Origin: Pyxicephalus adspersus
Lineage: Eukaryota; Chordata; Amphibia; Anura; Pyxicephalidae
Assembly: GCF_032062135.1 (NCBI RefSeq)
Contig: NC_092859.1
Coordinates: 87,858,781 to 87,922,780 of the forward strand
Length of the DNA stretch: 64,000 nucleotides
Reading direction: 5' to 3'
The notes under the pieces were generated by a model. It was not told the DNA's origin, made no database searches, and saw only the letters and a program-made list of their open reading frames with translations. Below, piece after piece: positions 25,051 through 36,659 of the stretch. Numbering within the stretch: position 1 is the first letter of the stretch; each line of letters begins with the position of its first letter. A program made the position numbers and the translations under genes.

Positions 25051-25830
25051 TGAAAGTTACTGCTAATTCAATATTTTTTATTATTCATATTTTTATTAAG
25101 TACAAAAATGACACACATCCTATACAAATTAGTGAGAAAAAATATATTACAGTTCAAAATCAAACACATGTTTACATAATTTTCTTTTACACTGCTATAT
25201 ATCTTGGTGATAATGATCAAAGCCATTTTTTAAGTAAATAAATATATAACAAAAAATAATGGTGTATCCAAAAAAACTCTACAGTGTGCTTGGGTAAGTA
25301 AATATGAAAAAACTGTAACTTTGTGCTAAAGACTCAAAACTAAAGTAATCAAATAAAGTAAATGCAAATTAAATGACAATCCAACAGTGCAAATATTTTT
25401 TTAAATAAAAAATAAACAAAATCGGCTCCTTGTTGGACACCAGGACTAGATTTTGTTGGGTCCTCTACTAAAGATTTTAAATCGGAATAAATGACTAGGA
25501 TTTAAGGGAGCTCTCATAGATGCCACATAGAGAGCAACATGGATGAAAGTTTATGGGAAAGAGATTCACCATATCTTCAATATGAGATTTTTCTGAGCAT
25601 ATCATATAGTTTTCAGTCTGCTTTTTGGTATGTTAGGCCATTTTGAATAAATACTATTTACATTTTATTACTGACATCAGACTGTAATTAAGTGCAAATA
25701 ATTTTATTTAGTGCTTTATTCATTTACATTTACATTTGGCAAATAGGTTTACTACAAACAAAGAGGATATTGCATAAAGGTGACTCTAAAGTCAGGTCAA
25801 TCTGAGTTGTGCCCAGTCTATGACATAAAG
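25051..25830. other. AT-rich non-coding stretch
   Basis: No gene or recognised repeat. It borders fold-back element B. Confidence 0.5.
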
Positions 25831-26063
25831 GTAAATTGGAAGAGAAGAGAAAGAAAAGGCTGTTTTAATTTCACTCTACTTTTTTTCTGTTTAAAGCATG
25901 TATTTTTTTAATCCAAAAAATCATGAACTCAATAAAATTCAACAGTGTGCAACAGTAAATACAATAATTGCTACAAAGAAACATAATTCAGCTTTAAAAG
26001 GTACTGACTGGACTTTTTGTTTGGAATTTGCTATTAGTAATCTTTTAGTTGTAGCAGCAAATA

Positions 26064-26118
26064 TGGGCCTTTACGCGTTTCGCCCACAAGGGCTTCCTCA
26101 GGAGATATTGGAGAGCCA
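26064..26118 (-). ncRNA. Hammerhead-like motif, copy 3 (left arm of element B)
   Basis: Minus strand: CTCCTGAGGA, an extra A, GCCC-TTGT-GGGC hairpin, an intact GAAA, C, GC, G, then TA (GTA). Core and helix II are intact. Relative to the right-arm copy it has lost about six bases after the GTA, which breaks the distal part of stem I. Confidence 0.4.
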
Positions 26119-27079
26119 ATAGCAAACTAGAAAACACAGCATAATGTAAGAAATTGTTTGTTCATCTAAATAGCGTCAGTGTATATTAGTTGTAACATAT
26201 AAATATATATAAGTTTAAGCCTGTACATAATATACCCATTGTTGTTCATTGATATGACAAATACTGATTGTGCACAGAATATATAGGTTAGCATATGTAT
26301 CAACAAACAAGAATATGGTTTCCAAGGTAAGAAAAGTTAGGAGTCATTGAAAATAGTCAAAGAGAAATATGTTAAGGAAATATAATGGATTTACTAGTTC
26401 AGAATGCAGTCTCTTCAGTGCAGTGTATGCCAATCAATAAAAGCAAATAAAGTCTGGTTTTAGAAGTTGGCTGCAGTGTATTCAAGACGCGTAATGTATC
26501 TGACAAATCAATCAGTATAACTAAAGGGTTCCATATGTTGTAAAAACAAAAAAGATAACAATATACAAGTGAACACTGACCATGTAGCTATAACTTACAT
26601 TTGAGCCCACTGTAACAAGGACTGATATGTGGAAAATCACCTTTGATTCTAATGGTAAAAATGGCTCTGTGTATCAGAGTTCCTCTGTAAAATAGATGTA
26701 TATAGTGAAGATCCATTTATTTGAGACCCATATTGTGAAAGTATAGATGTAATAATGTTTACCTGATTAAAAACCTTGATTTATACTGTCAACGCTAGAA
26801 AGTGAAAACAATAAATACAGGCGTGATATAAATGTCAGAATTTCAAATATGTAACTGGTAAAGCTAGATAGAAGAGAAGAAAGTACTCACTTATTGGTAT
26901 ATTAGTCAGAATAAGGGTATATGTATTGTTAATAGAATTGTTCTAAAAGAAAACAAAAAAGAAGTAAGCGGAAAACGATTCTGAGGATATGGGAATTAGC
27001 TTGTGTTCAATAGATATGTGTTCAATAAATTCAATCCGAAGGGAAAAAAATATATATAATAGAGTACTTACAGGTTGAG

Positions 27080-27147
27080 ATAAGGACGCAGTCTGACAGC
27101 AGCCAGCCAACACAAAGGGCTGATGCTGCGTTCAAGGCGTCCTTATA
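27080..27147. repeat. Hairpin in the spacer of element B
   Basis: TAAGGACGC at 27081-27089 can pair with GCGTCCTTA at 27138-27146. Additional complementary words (CAGC/GCTG) lie inside the 48-base loop. It is in the most CpG-rich part of the element. Confidence 0.6.
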
Positions 27148-28401
27148 AATAAAAAATCATGAATAATGCTTGTCCTGGGCATCATAAATTAATGGTGCCC
27201 AAATGGGGGGGGCATATACATCGAGTGCCAACAAAGTTAGCATAGCCGTATGGTGAGCGTTCCAGATAAAGTATGGAAAGCCTCCCATGCCTCGTAGGGA
27301 ACCTGAGCAGTGTTTAAATATATGTGACAGTTAATAGTTGTATGTAAAGTGAAGTAACAGACATAAATCATGGTTAGAGGTAAATATGAAGCAAGTAAGT
27401 AATTAATGAGAAGGAAACCATTTTCTTTTACATCTTGTTAAGCAAAATACATAAATCGCATTTTAGAATTCTTTGCCTTCAAGTCTGATTGCAAAGACTA
27501 CAAATCCATGTAGAATACGTTGAAAGGTTAACAGTTGTTCACGAAAAAAATACAATGTGTTATTCGCAGTATAGACATAGTATCATTACAATGTGTAATA
27601 AAGCTGTTAACAGTGATGATCCATGTATGAGCAACAAGGTCAAAATACAACATTATTCAAAGCATAAACATGAAAATATTGTTACATCATGTAACATTTT
27701 TATTGATAAACCTATTCATTGAATAGTTACAGTATCTAGTTTATGTTATTAATCCCTTTGTTTGATAAAATGAGACTACTTAAAGAGAGAGGTCATATAT
27801 AGGGAAACAATAGTTGATAGGGGTAAGAACACAGGAAAAAAGTATAATCATCATCAACTTGGAAGTATTCTATTATATTTTCCTCTGGATTTCATTTATT
27901 GAACACATCCAAAATCACAAATCAAATGTAAGTTATAGCTACATGGTCAGTGTTCACTTGTATATTGTTATCTTTTTTGTTTTTACAACATTTGGAACCC
28001 TTTAGTTATACTGATTGATTTGTCAGATACATTACGCGTCTTGAATACACCGCAGCCAACTTCTAAAACCAGACTTTATTTGCTTTTATTGATTGGCATA
28101 GACTGAGACTGCATTCTGAACTAGGAAGTTCCATTATATCTCATTAACATATTTCTCTTTGACTATTTTCAATGACTCCTAACCTTTCTTACCTTGGAAA
28201 CCATATTCTTATTTGTTGATACATATGCTAACCTATATATTCTGTGCACAATCAGTATTTGTCATATCAATGAACAACAATAGTTATTATATATACAGGC
28301 TTAAACTTATATATATTTATTTTTTACAACTAATATACATTGACAGTATTTAGATGAACAAACAATTTATTATTTTATGCCATGTTTTCTAGTTTGCTAT
28401 T

Positions 28402-28460
28402 GGCTCTTCAATATCCCCTGAGGAAGCCCTTGTGGGCGCAACGCGTCGGTAAAGAAGACC
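28402..28460 (+). ncRNA. Hammerhead-like motif, copy 4 (right arm of element B, most complete)
   Basis: Plus strand. CTGAGGA lies at 28418-28424 with an extra A at 28425. Helix II is GCCC (28426-28429) with GGGC (28434-28437), loop TTGT. The expected GAAA is GCAA here (28438-28441), one substitution. A short helix III is A-C / G-T with loop GC, then GTC at 28445-28447. Stem I: CC (28416-28417) pairs with GG (28448-28449). A distal arm GG-C-TCTTC (28402-28409) pairs with GAAGACC (28454-28460) with one bulged C. Known hammerheads use CUGANGA, helix II, GAAA, helix III and NUH, with cleavage after H. The extra A and the GCAA change are departures. Activity is not claimed. Confidence 0.45.
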
Positions 28461-28676
28461 TATATTTGCTGCTACAACTAAAAGATTACTAATAGCAAAT
28501 TAAGTCTAGTCAGTACCTTCCAAAGCTGACATATGTTTCATTGTAACAAATATTGTATGCACTGTTGAATTTTATTGAGTTTATGACTATTGGATTAAAA
28601 AAATACATGCTTTTAACAGAAAAAAAAGTAGAGTGCCATTAGAACAGCCCCCTCATTCTCTTCTTTTCCAATTTAC

Positions 28677-29088
28677 ATTAATATAACTGAACAAGCATTG
28701 TTAAAAAGTTGGCTTTAAAGGTACATTTGCAGTAATTGTATTTATTCTTTACTTAGAAAATGTGGTTGTTTAAAAATTCTTCTATATTAGCTAGAAGTAA
28801 TGGTATATGAAATGTTTATTGCAGTTACAGTGGACATATCACAGAGCAGTAATAATGTATGTTATATACTAAGGCATTGTAATGCCTACAAGTACTAACT
28901 CTGGCCCTGTGATAAATAAAACTGCACAGGCAAAGAACAGATAGCATACACAGCCGAGGAAAGGAAATGTGTTATTTGCAGAATTCTTTGTGCAAATTAG
29001 TAAGGGTAACTTTATCCTTGGTCCTCAAATAACTTATGTTAGTAAGTGGTGCCACCCATTTTAAAATTTTTAGGCGAAAATCAAAGTG
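28677..29088. other. AT-rich non-coding stretch
   Basis: Nothing recognised. Confidence 0.5.
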
Positions 29089-29222
29089 TGTCACTGTCTG
29101 CATCTGTCTATCATTTGCAATCCTTATTTAGTGTACAGCACTGTGTAATATGTAAGAGCTATATAAATACTGTTTATTATTCTTTTTCTTCTTCTTCTTC
29201 TTCTTCTTCTTATTATTATTAA
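29089..29222 (+). mobile_element. L2-type LINE/SINE 3' tail
   Basis: CTGTCTATCATTTGCAATCC, then GTACAGCACTGTGTAATATG and GCTATATAAATACTGTTTATT, followed by a (CTT)n/(ATT)n tail. This is the same 3' module as at 48272-48419 and 63396-63468. The AGCGCNNNGTAATATG-GCGCTATATAAAT pattern is homologous in arrangement to the tail of vertebrate L2/MIR elements. Confidence 0.7.
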
Positions 29223-30528
29223 TAAGATTAGATTCTCCCTAACATTGCATTGCAGTGTATTGCCTGCCATTCAAATAAATATAATGCTAATAATTGGTAA
29301 TTCAAATGTGTTAACAACAAACTCGACTGCAACAGTGTGGATGGACAAATCCATCAAAAAATAATTCTATAATACAATTGCTGATCTCTGTTTGAAGATG
29401 CTACAGGCCTGGCTTGTTCTCTGTTTCAGTATTCAGGACAATAGTCAGATAACTAGCCATTTTATAAAAAAAAAGGTCAGGAATGGCAGTTTTTTTCTGA
29501 GGACATATTGTCTTTAGAGCAGAACTTTTAATCACCTCTGTTCCAGCTATGGAACTATAGTCTGTTCCATTCACAAGCTTCCTTGTTGGTGCTGACATCT
29601 TTTTGCTTCTTCTGGGTTCAGACAGTTTTACTTGATTGGGAAGGCTGAATGGCTATGCATATAGATTTCTGTATAGGCATTTCTAGTAGAGTTAATTATT
29701 TGTATGCTTGAACTCAATGTACTTGTGACATTTTTCAACCTGACTTACAATGTAACTATGAAATGATATAACTCCTGCTCATAACCATGAAGGTTAAATC
29801 ATCTAGGGACCCAGAATGTGTGTAAATTGAACAGCTCATGCCATCTACACTGTAAGGGGTTTGCATGGAAGAATGTAAGAATAATTTGTTCCAGAAGACA
29901 TAGCATGTCTCTTATTTAATAAAAATCTTCCTACTTGTAAATTTTATTTTTTTACCTAAAGTTTCCCTTTAAGCTAAAAATGTTTTTACTAATGATCCAA
30001 TATGTAATAAAGTTCTTTTGTAATAAACAGCTGTTGTTCGTCGCATTTAATGTTCCCCATCTTTTTTTTTTATCATTTTCAAATCTTATGAACTACATCA
30101 TGGGTACAATCTTTTCAAATGTGTAACAATAAATACAAACACAGAAAACATAGGCAAATTTAATTTTTTGTTTATGAATACAAATGTCATTTCCTATATA
30201 TTTATAATAAGACTGCCACAGCAGGCAATTATACCAACTTGGAACTGACAGAAAAATAATTTGTATGTAAATGCAGAGCTGAAAATATTTCTACCTACTG
30301 AAAAATGTATCAATGTGATTACAATATTAGTTAGTAATCCATTAATATATAGCAACATTTATTTAAACTTTCTGAGCAGTGTAAACCATCTGTTTAATAG
30401 TAGACACACAATTATAAATTCCAAAGTTTTCAATGTATTTTTTATGCAAATACAACTTCCTAGTTTACATACATTGTCTGTATTCCTATATGAAAAGAGC
30501 ATTGTGTGATGGTGCTGCTAGTAGCACC

Positions 30529-30564
<36 letters not shown>

Positions 30565-30721
30565 TGAGATCCCCCATAGCAATGGAGTCAGAAGACATGT
30601 AATCGTTGCTGCTGCAAGGCCGAGCTCTGTTTCCCCACAGCTCTGGGAACAAACAGCTGCCTCCCAAGCACCCTCCAGCTTGCAACACAGTGCTGATCCT
30701 CTTCACTCTTGCTGATCACTT
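29223..30721. other. AT-rich non-coding stretch with a CA microsatellite
   Basis: Contains an 18-bp perfect palindrome at 30511-30528 (GGTGCTGCTAGTAGCACC) directly before (CA)n at 30533-30562. No gene recognised. Confidence 0.55.
30533..30562. repeat. (CA)n microsatellite
   Basis: Pure CA dinucleotide tract of about 15 units. Confidence 0.97.
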
Positions 30722-31095
30722 TCTCAGACTGGCATCCACTCTGGCTTTCTCTCAGCCTGGCATCCCTCTGGCATTCTTTCAGTCTGATATCCACTGTGGC
30801 TCTCTCTCAGCCTGGCATCCCTCCGGCTCTCTCTCAGTCTGGAATCCACTGTGGCTCTCTCTTAGCCTGGAATCCACTCTGGCTCTCTCTCAGCCTGGCA
30901 TCCCTCTGGCTCTCTCAGCCTTGAATCCACTCTGTCTCTCTCTCCAGCCTGGAATCCACTTCAACTCTCTCTCAGCCTGGTATCCACTGTGTCTCTCTCT
31001 CTAGCTTGGAGTCCACTCTGGGTCTCTCAGCCTGGCATCCCTCTGGCTCTCTCTAGCCTCTGACTGTTCACTCTCAGCCTGGATCCCTCTGGCTG
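30722..31095. repeat. ~28-bp minisatellite (CTCTCTCAGCCTGGCATCC type)
   Basis: At least a dozen degenerate units built on CTCTCTCAGCCTGGCATCC followed by CTCTGGC or ACTCTGGC. The unit is mostly 28 bp with later copies shortened. The plus-strand open frames here are translations of the repeat. The array is more GC-rich than its surroundings. Confidence 0.9.
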
Positions 31096-31293
31096 ATTAC
31101 TTCCTCCTCACCTTACACCTGAGTGCAGGTGCATATTTACCCAGTTGGGCTAGGGAACCCACCCATTCACTCCCTTGGCCGACTCCAGGGTTCTAAGTCC
31201 CTGGTTTCTTCCTAGAAACTTACACAGACCTATCTCACATATTGACATACTCTTTCCCTGGAGCCTTTTTAACACTTTCCCTGACATTCTGTC

Positions 31294-31295
<2 letters not shown>

Positions 31296-31335
<40 letters not shown>
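31296..31335. repeat. (AT)n microsatellite
   Basis: Uninterrupted AT run of about 20 units. Confidence 0.97.
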
Positions 31336-31336
<1 letters not shown>

Positions 31337-31867
31337 TTCTCAAAAAACTTCTATGTTCCCCTTAACAAATCTTTTTCTACCTGCTTATCCTGCTGGTAGA
31401 TCAATTGATTTTCCACTAATAACACGCCAAAGTAACACTGTTCTTCAGTAAAATCATGCCAGTGTGGTTACTTTTTCTAGACTATTAGTGAGCAATATTC
31501 AAATTAAAGCTCAATTCCAGCTAACCCTTTTTTTAGATAGTATGAACCTCTGGTAGTGTTAGCTTTTCCCCCTTTAAATGTTCCTTTTTAAGCACTTGGC
31601 AAACACAAGGTTTACACAAGCTGTCAAAGGGTCCTTGTGGCACTGGTATTTGGTACCTAAATGCATAACTAAGCTGGACCGTCAAACTTCCCTGTTTTGC
31701 TTTAGAGGATGTGGTCAGTGAGGTACTATGTCCTACATCTGGTCGTTCTGTCAATGTGTAAGTAGATTCTGGACCAGATTTTATAACCTTATTTTTCTAG
31801 TCACCCAGGTCAACGTTCCCAAGTCTCTGGAAAGTGTCTTGTTCAAAAAATTAGACTCAAATGTAAC
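31336..31867. other. Non-coding stretch
   Basis: No gene recognised. A minus-strand open frame at 31533-31754 has no known motif. Confidence 0.5.
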
Positions 31868-32400
31868 AAATTATGCAGCGCTGTACATTAAATAGGGGTT
31901 GCAAATGACATACAGATACAGTGACACAGGTGGAGGAATGGCCCTTCCCCAAAGAGCTTACAATCTAGGAGGTGGAGGAAGCATCACACAACAGGAGGAA
32001 AGATATGGAGTGGTGGGATGTAGTGAGGGTTTTAGGAGACAGAGGCAGGAAAGTACAGGAGCTTGAATTTGATGCTAATGTGAAATGGAAGCCAATGAAG
32101 AGAACTACAAAGAGATGCAGTAGAAGAGTGGTGGGAAGGATGGATGAGTCTGGCTGCAGCATTTATAATAGATTGTGAAGGAGAGAGTCAGGTTAGTGGA
32201 ATACCAGAGAGGAGGAGGTTACAGTAGTCCAGACGAGAGATAAGAGCATGTACAAGGAGTTTGGTGGTCTCTGGGGACAGGTAGGGGCGGATTTGGAGAT
32301 CTTGTGCAGGTAAAAATTACAGGACATGGAAATGTTCTGAATATGAGTGGTAAATGAGAGCGCAGAATCGAAGGTGACGCCAAGACAATGTCTATCACAT
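31868..32400 (-). pseudogene. L2-clade LINE, C-terminal coding remnant and 3' end
   Basis: Minus strand. It begins near 32400 with LGVTFDSALSFTTHIQNIS, followed after a frameshift by a LVHALISSRLDYCNSLL-like segment and an NAAARLIHPSHRSSTASL-like segment. This is the region just after the reverse-transcriptase palm of L2/CR1-type LINEs. The 3' untranslated end follows, with CCTAGATTGTAAGCTCTTTG and the GTACAGCGCTGCAT module near 31868-31890. 5'-truncated, multiple stops. The plus-strand sequence at 58130-58345 is another copy of the same segment. Confidence 0.8.
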
Positions 32401-34163
32401 ACAGGAAGCAAGAAATATATATATATATTATATAAATTAACAATGATGGTCCACCTAAACTCAAGGACAGACAAACAAACATAATTTTGGATCTATTTAT
32501 ATCCTTTATAAATCATTGAAATATTTACATTTATTCTATCTTGTGCAATATATACCATGTATACTCAAAGCTAAACCAAAATGGCTTCCCTCAAAATGCC
32601 ATTTAAAAGAATCTTTGTTTATACTCTGGTAACCGCAATAGATGGAGCTTTGTCCCCATGAAAAGTGTGTAACAAACTCTTGCTGTCAAATACACGTGAC
32701 AATCTATTTTGACCAATGCCTGTCTTTAAAAAAAAGTTTTACATTATACATAGTTATACATGCAAAATACAATTTTGTTCTATAATTTGGCTTAATAAAT
32801 TGGCACGGAAACCCTCCGTGATATTGATACCAGATGCTTCTTCAGGCATGGAGCCTGGCTGGCCAGAAAAAGAGGAAAGGAAGCGTGTGCCTCCTACTTT
32901 TTATACAAGTGTGATGGGAGCTTGTTTGTCCACAGAGGCAGTGTGCATTAGTGCCTCCCCACCTGTCTATACCATACCCTCAGGCTCACTCAACAGTAGA
33001 GGGCCATAATCACCCCACCTGGGTGCTTATAGTAGAATATGAATGGGAAAAAATTGGGTATGCTACTTTGTTTCCCTCCACAGGTGCAAGGAAGGCACAC
33101 CTAATAGGCAGACCTTGTTTTTAGGGAACAAAACTCTGTTGTTTGGAAATATCTTATCTCTGTAAATTCATGTATGTTAAGTTCTGAGGTAAGAAATCAT
33201 TTAGTCTCTATGTTTGCTAATAATAATATTCATCCTAATCATTATAAATACTGTCGTTGCCTATATATTACTAGCTCATTCCTTTTAACTTCCTTTAAAA
33301 CATAGATCTTCACATTTTTAAATGTATTTTGAAATAATTAAAGCTTTATTTATTGAAAACTCTCTAAGTAACACTTTGCTTTTTATCTTTTCTGTCATGC
33401 ATGCATGGAAAAAAATGTAGACATTACCCTTTGAATATTTTATGGAGTCATTTTTAACACAGTTGCCTGTTCACACAGTGAAACCGCATTCATTTCAAAG
33501 TTATGAAAGGAAGCTTTTAATCATTACAGCAGCAGAGCAAAGATGTTAAGGATTATTAGGTGTGAGTGCAATTCATATTCATAATGATAAAATTCAAATC
33601 TAACCAAAGACACATTCACATTTAACATTATGGAATAACTCTAGGTGTCATGCAGGAGAATTTTTGACATTGTGTATGTTTAGACAAGTGAGAGGTTACT
33701 CAAAGAAATATGTCTTCATCTGTATGTCATGCAGAAACTTGAAAAGAGAAGCTATTTGAGGGTATTATACATGTAGTTTCTCAATGGTTTGTTTATAACC
33801 ACTGCAACCTGTTGAATTATTCACCTGATGAAAAATAAGATTTCAATTTCAAATTATTTTGTACTACATCAGTGTATAATTGGCCTACAGTGCTCAGGAA
33901 AGGTAACTTATGCAAAGGTTTTAGTTTACATTTTTTAAGAATAATTTAAAAGTATGTTCTTGAATAGCAAATACTGATTTTTCTAGGTTATGTAACTTTT
34001 ATTTGCTAAATTTTGATTTACTATGATGGCATCTACAGGTCAGTGCCATCATTTTCATTTTCTTAGGAACCTAGGACATATGAAAATTCTTTGAACTTCC
34101 TGTGCACTGTGGTTGTGCTCCACCTAAATCTCAACACTGTTCCTTAGTACCCTACTCATTGCC
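32401..34163. other. Non-coding stretch
   Basis: Contains a segment at 32815-32880 (GCTTCTTCAGGCATGGAGCC and GGCTGGCCAG) related to 21130-21180, perhaps one repeat family. About 33290-33640 is AT-rich, non-repetitive and without stop-free frames; it may be conserved regulatory DNA, but I cannot test that here. Confidence 0.45.
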
Positions 34164-34490
34164 TTAAAGTGTACAAAAACTAAGAATACAAAAAAACAAA
34201 ACAATGACCTGGAGGTAGTACCAACTCTAAACTCTATGGTGCATGTCGTAGAGCCAGTTGGTGGGAATAATGTTATTCCTGTGCAAGCGCGGGGGTAAAA
34301 TCTGTCATGGAAGTCCTCCGTGGAACTGTTGGTGAAAGTGGCACCTTTTTAGGATGCAACATTAACAGGTCCTGGACCTATCATCGCTGCAGGGCAACTG
34401 CACACAGGTATGTGCCGTGATTGGCAAGTTTGCTGTGGATATCTGCTGATTATGGCAGAAACTCACCACCCACTGAGTTTAGTTCCAGTT
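34164..34490. mobile_element. GAACTAAAC-family MITE
   Basis: The right end GAGTTTAGTTCCAGTTTAAA is the complement of the AAACTGGAACTAAACTC tip of this family. A weaker partner AAAGTGTACAAAAACTAAG lies at the left. The internal sequence is GC-richer than the flanks. Confidence 0.5.
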
Positions 34491-34650
34491 TAAAATTCCT
34501 GTTATAGCAAAACATCTTTCTGGACTATTAGTGTTCCGCGCACATTTTTGTTCTGTAACCAATCCTTGTAGACATTCCTCTACTGGACATCAGAAGAAGC
34601 TACTGCTTTGTTCTGTGATTCTCTGTTCCTCTCTCCCTGTCTCTTGTCCC

Positions 34651-34681
34651 TATCTATCTATCTATCTATCTATCTACCTAC

Positions 34682-34736
<55 letters not shown>

Positions 34737-34742
34737 CCTATN

Positions 34743-34778
<36 letters not shown>

Positions 34779-34786
34779 CCTATTCC

Positions 34787-34838
<52 letters not shown>
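34651..34838. repeat. (TATC)n microsatellite with an ambiguous base
   Basis: About 45 TATC units interrupted by TACC and TTCC variants. Position 34742 is N, the only ambiguous base I saw. The array length in the assembly should not be trusted. The two plus-strand frames full of SIYL are translations of the repeat. Confidence 0.97.
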
Positions 34839-34839
<1 letters not shown>

Positions 34840-36659
34840 TTCATCTACCAGTTCTTTTCTCTCTTTCTGTTGCTCCTGAAATAAGGTCAGCAGCTGAATG
34901 ATTGCAAAATTTCAACTTTATGGGTTCCGACCAGTTCTGGAACACTGGATGTGTTAGTAAATATCAAGAACAGAATCTGTATTGTGTATATGAGTGATTG
35001 AGTACATTGGAATCCAATCAAAAATCTAATCACTTTGCATAAAAAAAAAATGTTTGGAGGGGACGAATCCTGTACAGGTGTGCAGTGTTTTGGAAAAAAA
35101 ATACAAATAGGTGGGATTTTTATTTTGCAGAAGGGACAAATATTGTGTAGGATGCCAGGATAAGCCAGGTATGACACATCAGAGAGTGCAATTAAAAAAA
35201 GTGTATTTAGACATGTAAGGTTTTTTATTGCAGATTGGACATTCTTTCTGCAAAAAAGGACCTGCCTTTTCCCAAATGTTTATTTTTGGAAAGTTTATTT
35301 GCACTTTCATTCAATGTACAAGCAAGCAGATTGCATTTATTAAAGAAGCAGTTACTTTTTTTCCCCATTACAGGAATTTATTCAAGTTTTTTTTAATTAT
35401 GCAATTTTGTTTTCTGAGTGCACGCTGAAAATGTTGCATTTGCATTACTTGCAGACTTATAAACCAAAGGGAAATTCTAACAAATTCTTATCATCAAAAT
35501 ACTGCAAATACTGCCTGCTTTCATTTACAAAAAAAAAAAAGTAGTACAAATTCAGCACTTAGCCTTGGTAGAGTGCTTTTTCTAAATGTTCTATTTGTAG
35601 AAACGAAGTATGTAATATATTTATTTTGTAGAAGACACACAGATTTTGTACATTCTCATAATATTTTCATTTAAAATAAATGCAATAAGTTGCTCTTTGG
35701 TAAAAAAATAATTTTCAGTGGAAGTGCAATTTAAATTACTTTTTAATGGGTTTCATGCCTTCAGTAGTTTATATTCCCTAGTTTCTAAAACAATATTCAA
35801 TAACAGCATGAAATGTGTATAATCATTGTTCACATGAAGCACTCAAATGCATTTTTAATGTTTATGTTTTTTATTGTTTGAGTTGACATTTTCAGTACAC
35901 TTAAGTGAACTATTGTGAACAAAAAAGCGTATATACTGGGAATTCAGTTGAAGGAAGACGCTTTAATATATATTGTTTTCTTTTGTTAAAGGAATAATGT
36001 AAGCTAGCGAGTAGCTCAAATTATCTTTACAAGAGAATAGTTTTATTCTAGCATGTACTTAGGGTTTAAAAAAATTTAAAAGAACCACAGATTAAATATA
36101 TAATGACTTTTTATCCCTTGGCTTTAGTAACAAAATTGTGGGGCAGAAGTGCCTTCACTGCTAACTAACCACCTGTGATAGTCGGTGACAGGTGGAACAA
36201 GCTGTTGAAACTGAAAGTGGTTTCCTAATTGTCTAGGTTGTCCCTAAATGGCCATGTCTGACCTGTGCTTGAGTGCAGGGTTCTGCCACAGGCTCAACCG
36301 TGGTGCACACATTTGCAGGTGGTTGCAGCAGTTTGCTATGTACCTAGAAGTTCCTTCCAGACAATGTCCCCAAATACATCCTAATAATCCACAGTATCCA
36401 TGCAAGGTTAAGTAACAGGCTCACTGTAATCTTTCTCCCCTTCATTGTTGCTCATACTTTTACTTTTTTCATTAAGTAAGCTACAAGTAATTAAAGTTGG
36501 TTATAGGCTCTTGCCCTTTGGTGGGCAGAATACATGTTTCTGCATCCTGGGATTTTCTGACTAGTCGTTTTAAAAAATCTCAGCTCATTTTTCATCACAA
36601 ACATATACATAATTAATTACATTTCACATTATATAGGAAAGCAAAGAACTTGTGCACAG
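34839..36659. other. AT-rich non-coding stretch
   Basis: No gene or recognised element. Short open frames are chance. Confidence 0.5.

Larger units (their letters stand above)
25831..28676. mobile_element. Long fold-back (inverted-repeat) element B, 2.85 kb
   Basis: Arms of about 775 bp (25831-26605) and 755 bp (27922-28676) are reverse complements with substitutions and small indels. The spacer is about 1.3 kb. Landmarks: GTAAATTGGAAGAGAAGAG at the left edge against its complement at 28656-28676, CGCCCACAAGGGCTTCCTCA (26081-26100) against 28419-28438, AAGACGCGTAATG (about 26483) against CATTACGCGTCTT (about 28030), and TAACTTACATTTG (26591) against CAAATGTAAGTTA (27923). The two hammerhead-like motifs are the same site in the two arms. 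The spacer has no recognisable enzyme domain; it contains a GC-richer block at 27075-27300 with a hairpin. Confidence 0.85.

Noticed and set aside
30606..31004. 132-codon plus-strand open frame
   Set aside because: Nearly all of it is the 28-bp minisatellite read in frame; there is no domain and no gene signal.
32815..32860. Possible further hammerhead-like copy (CCTGAAGAAGC on the minus strand)
   Set aside because: The first half matches but there is no paired hairpin and no GAAAC in the expected place.
34531..34901. Long plus-strand open frames rich in SIYL repeats
   Set aside because: They are translations of the TATC microsatellite, including one unknown residue from the N.
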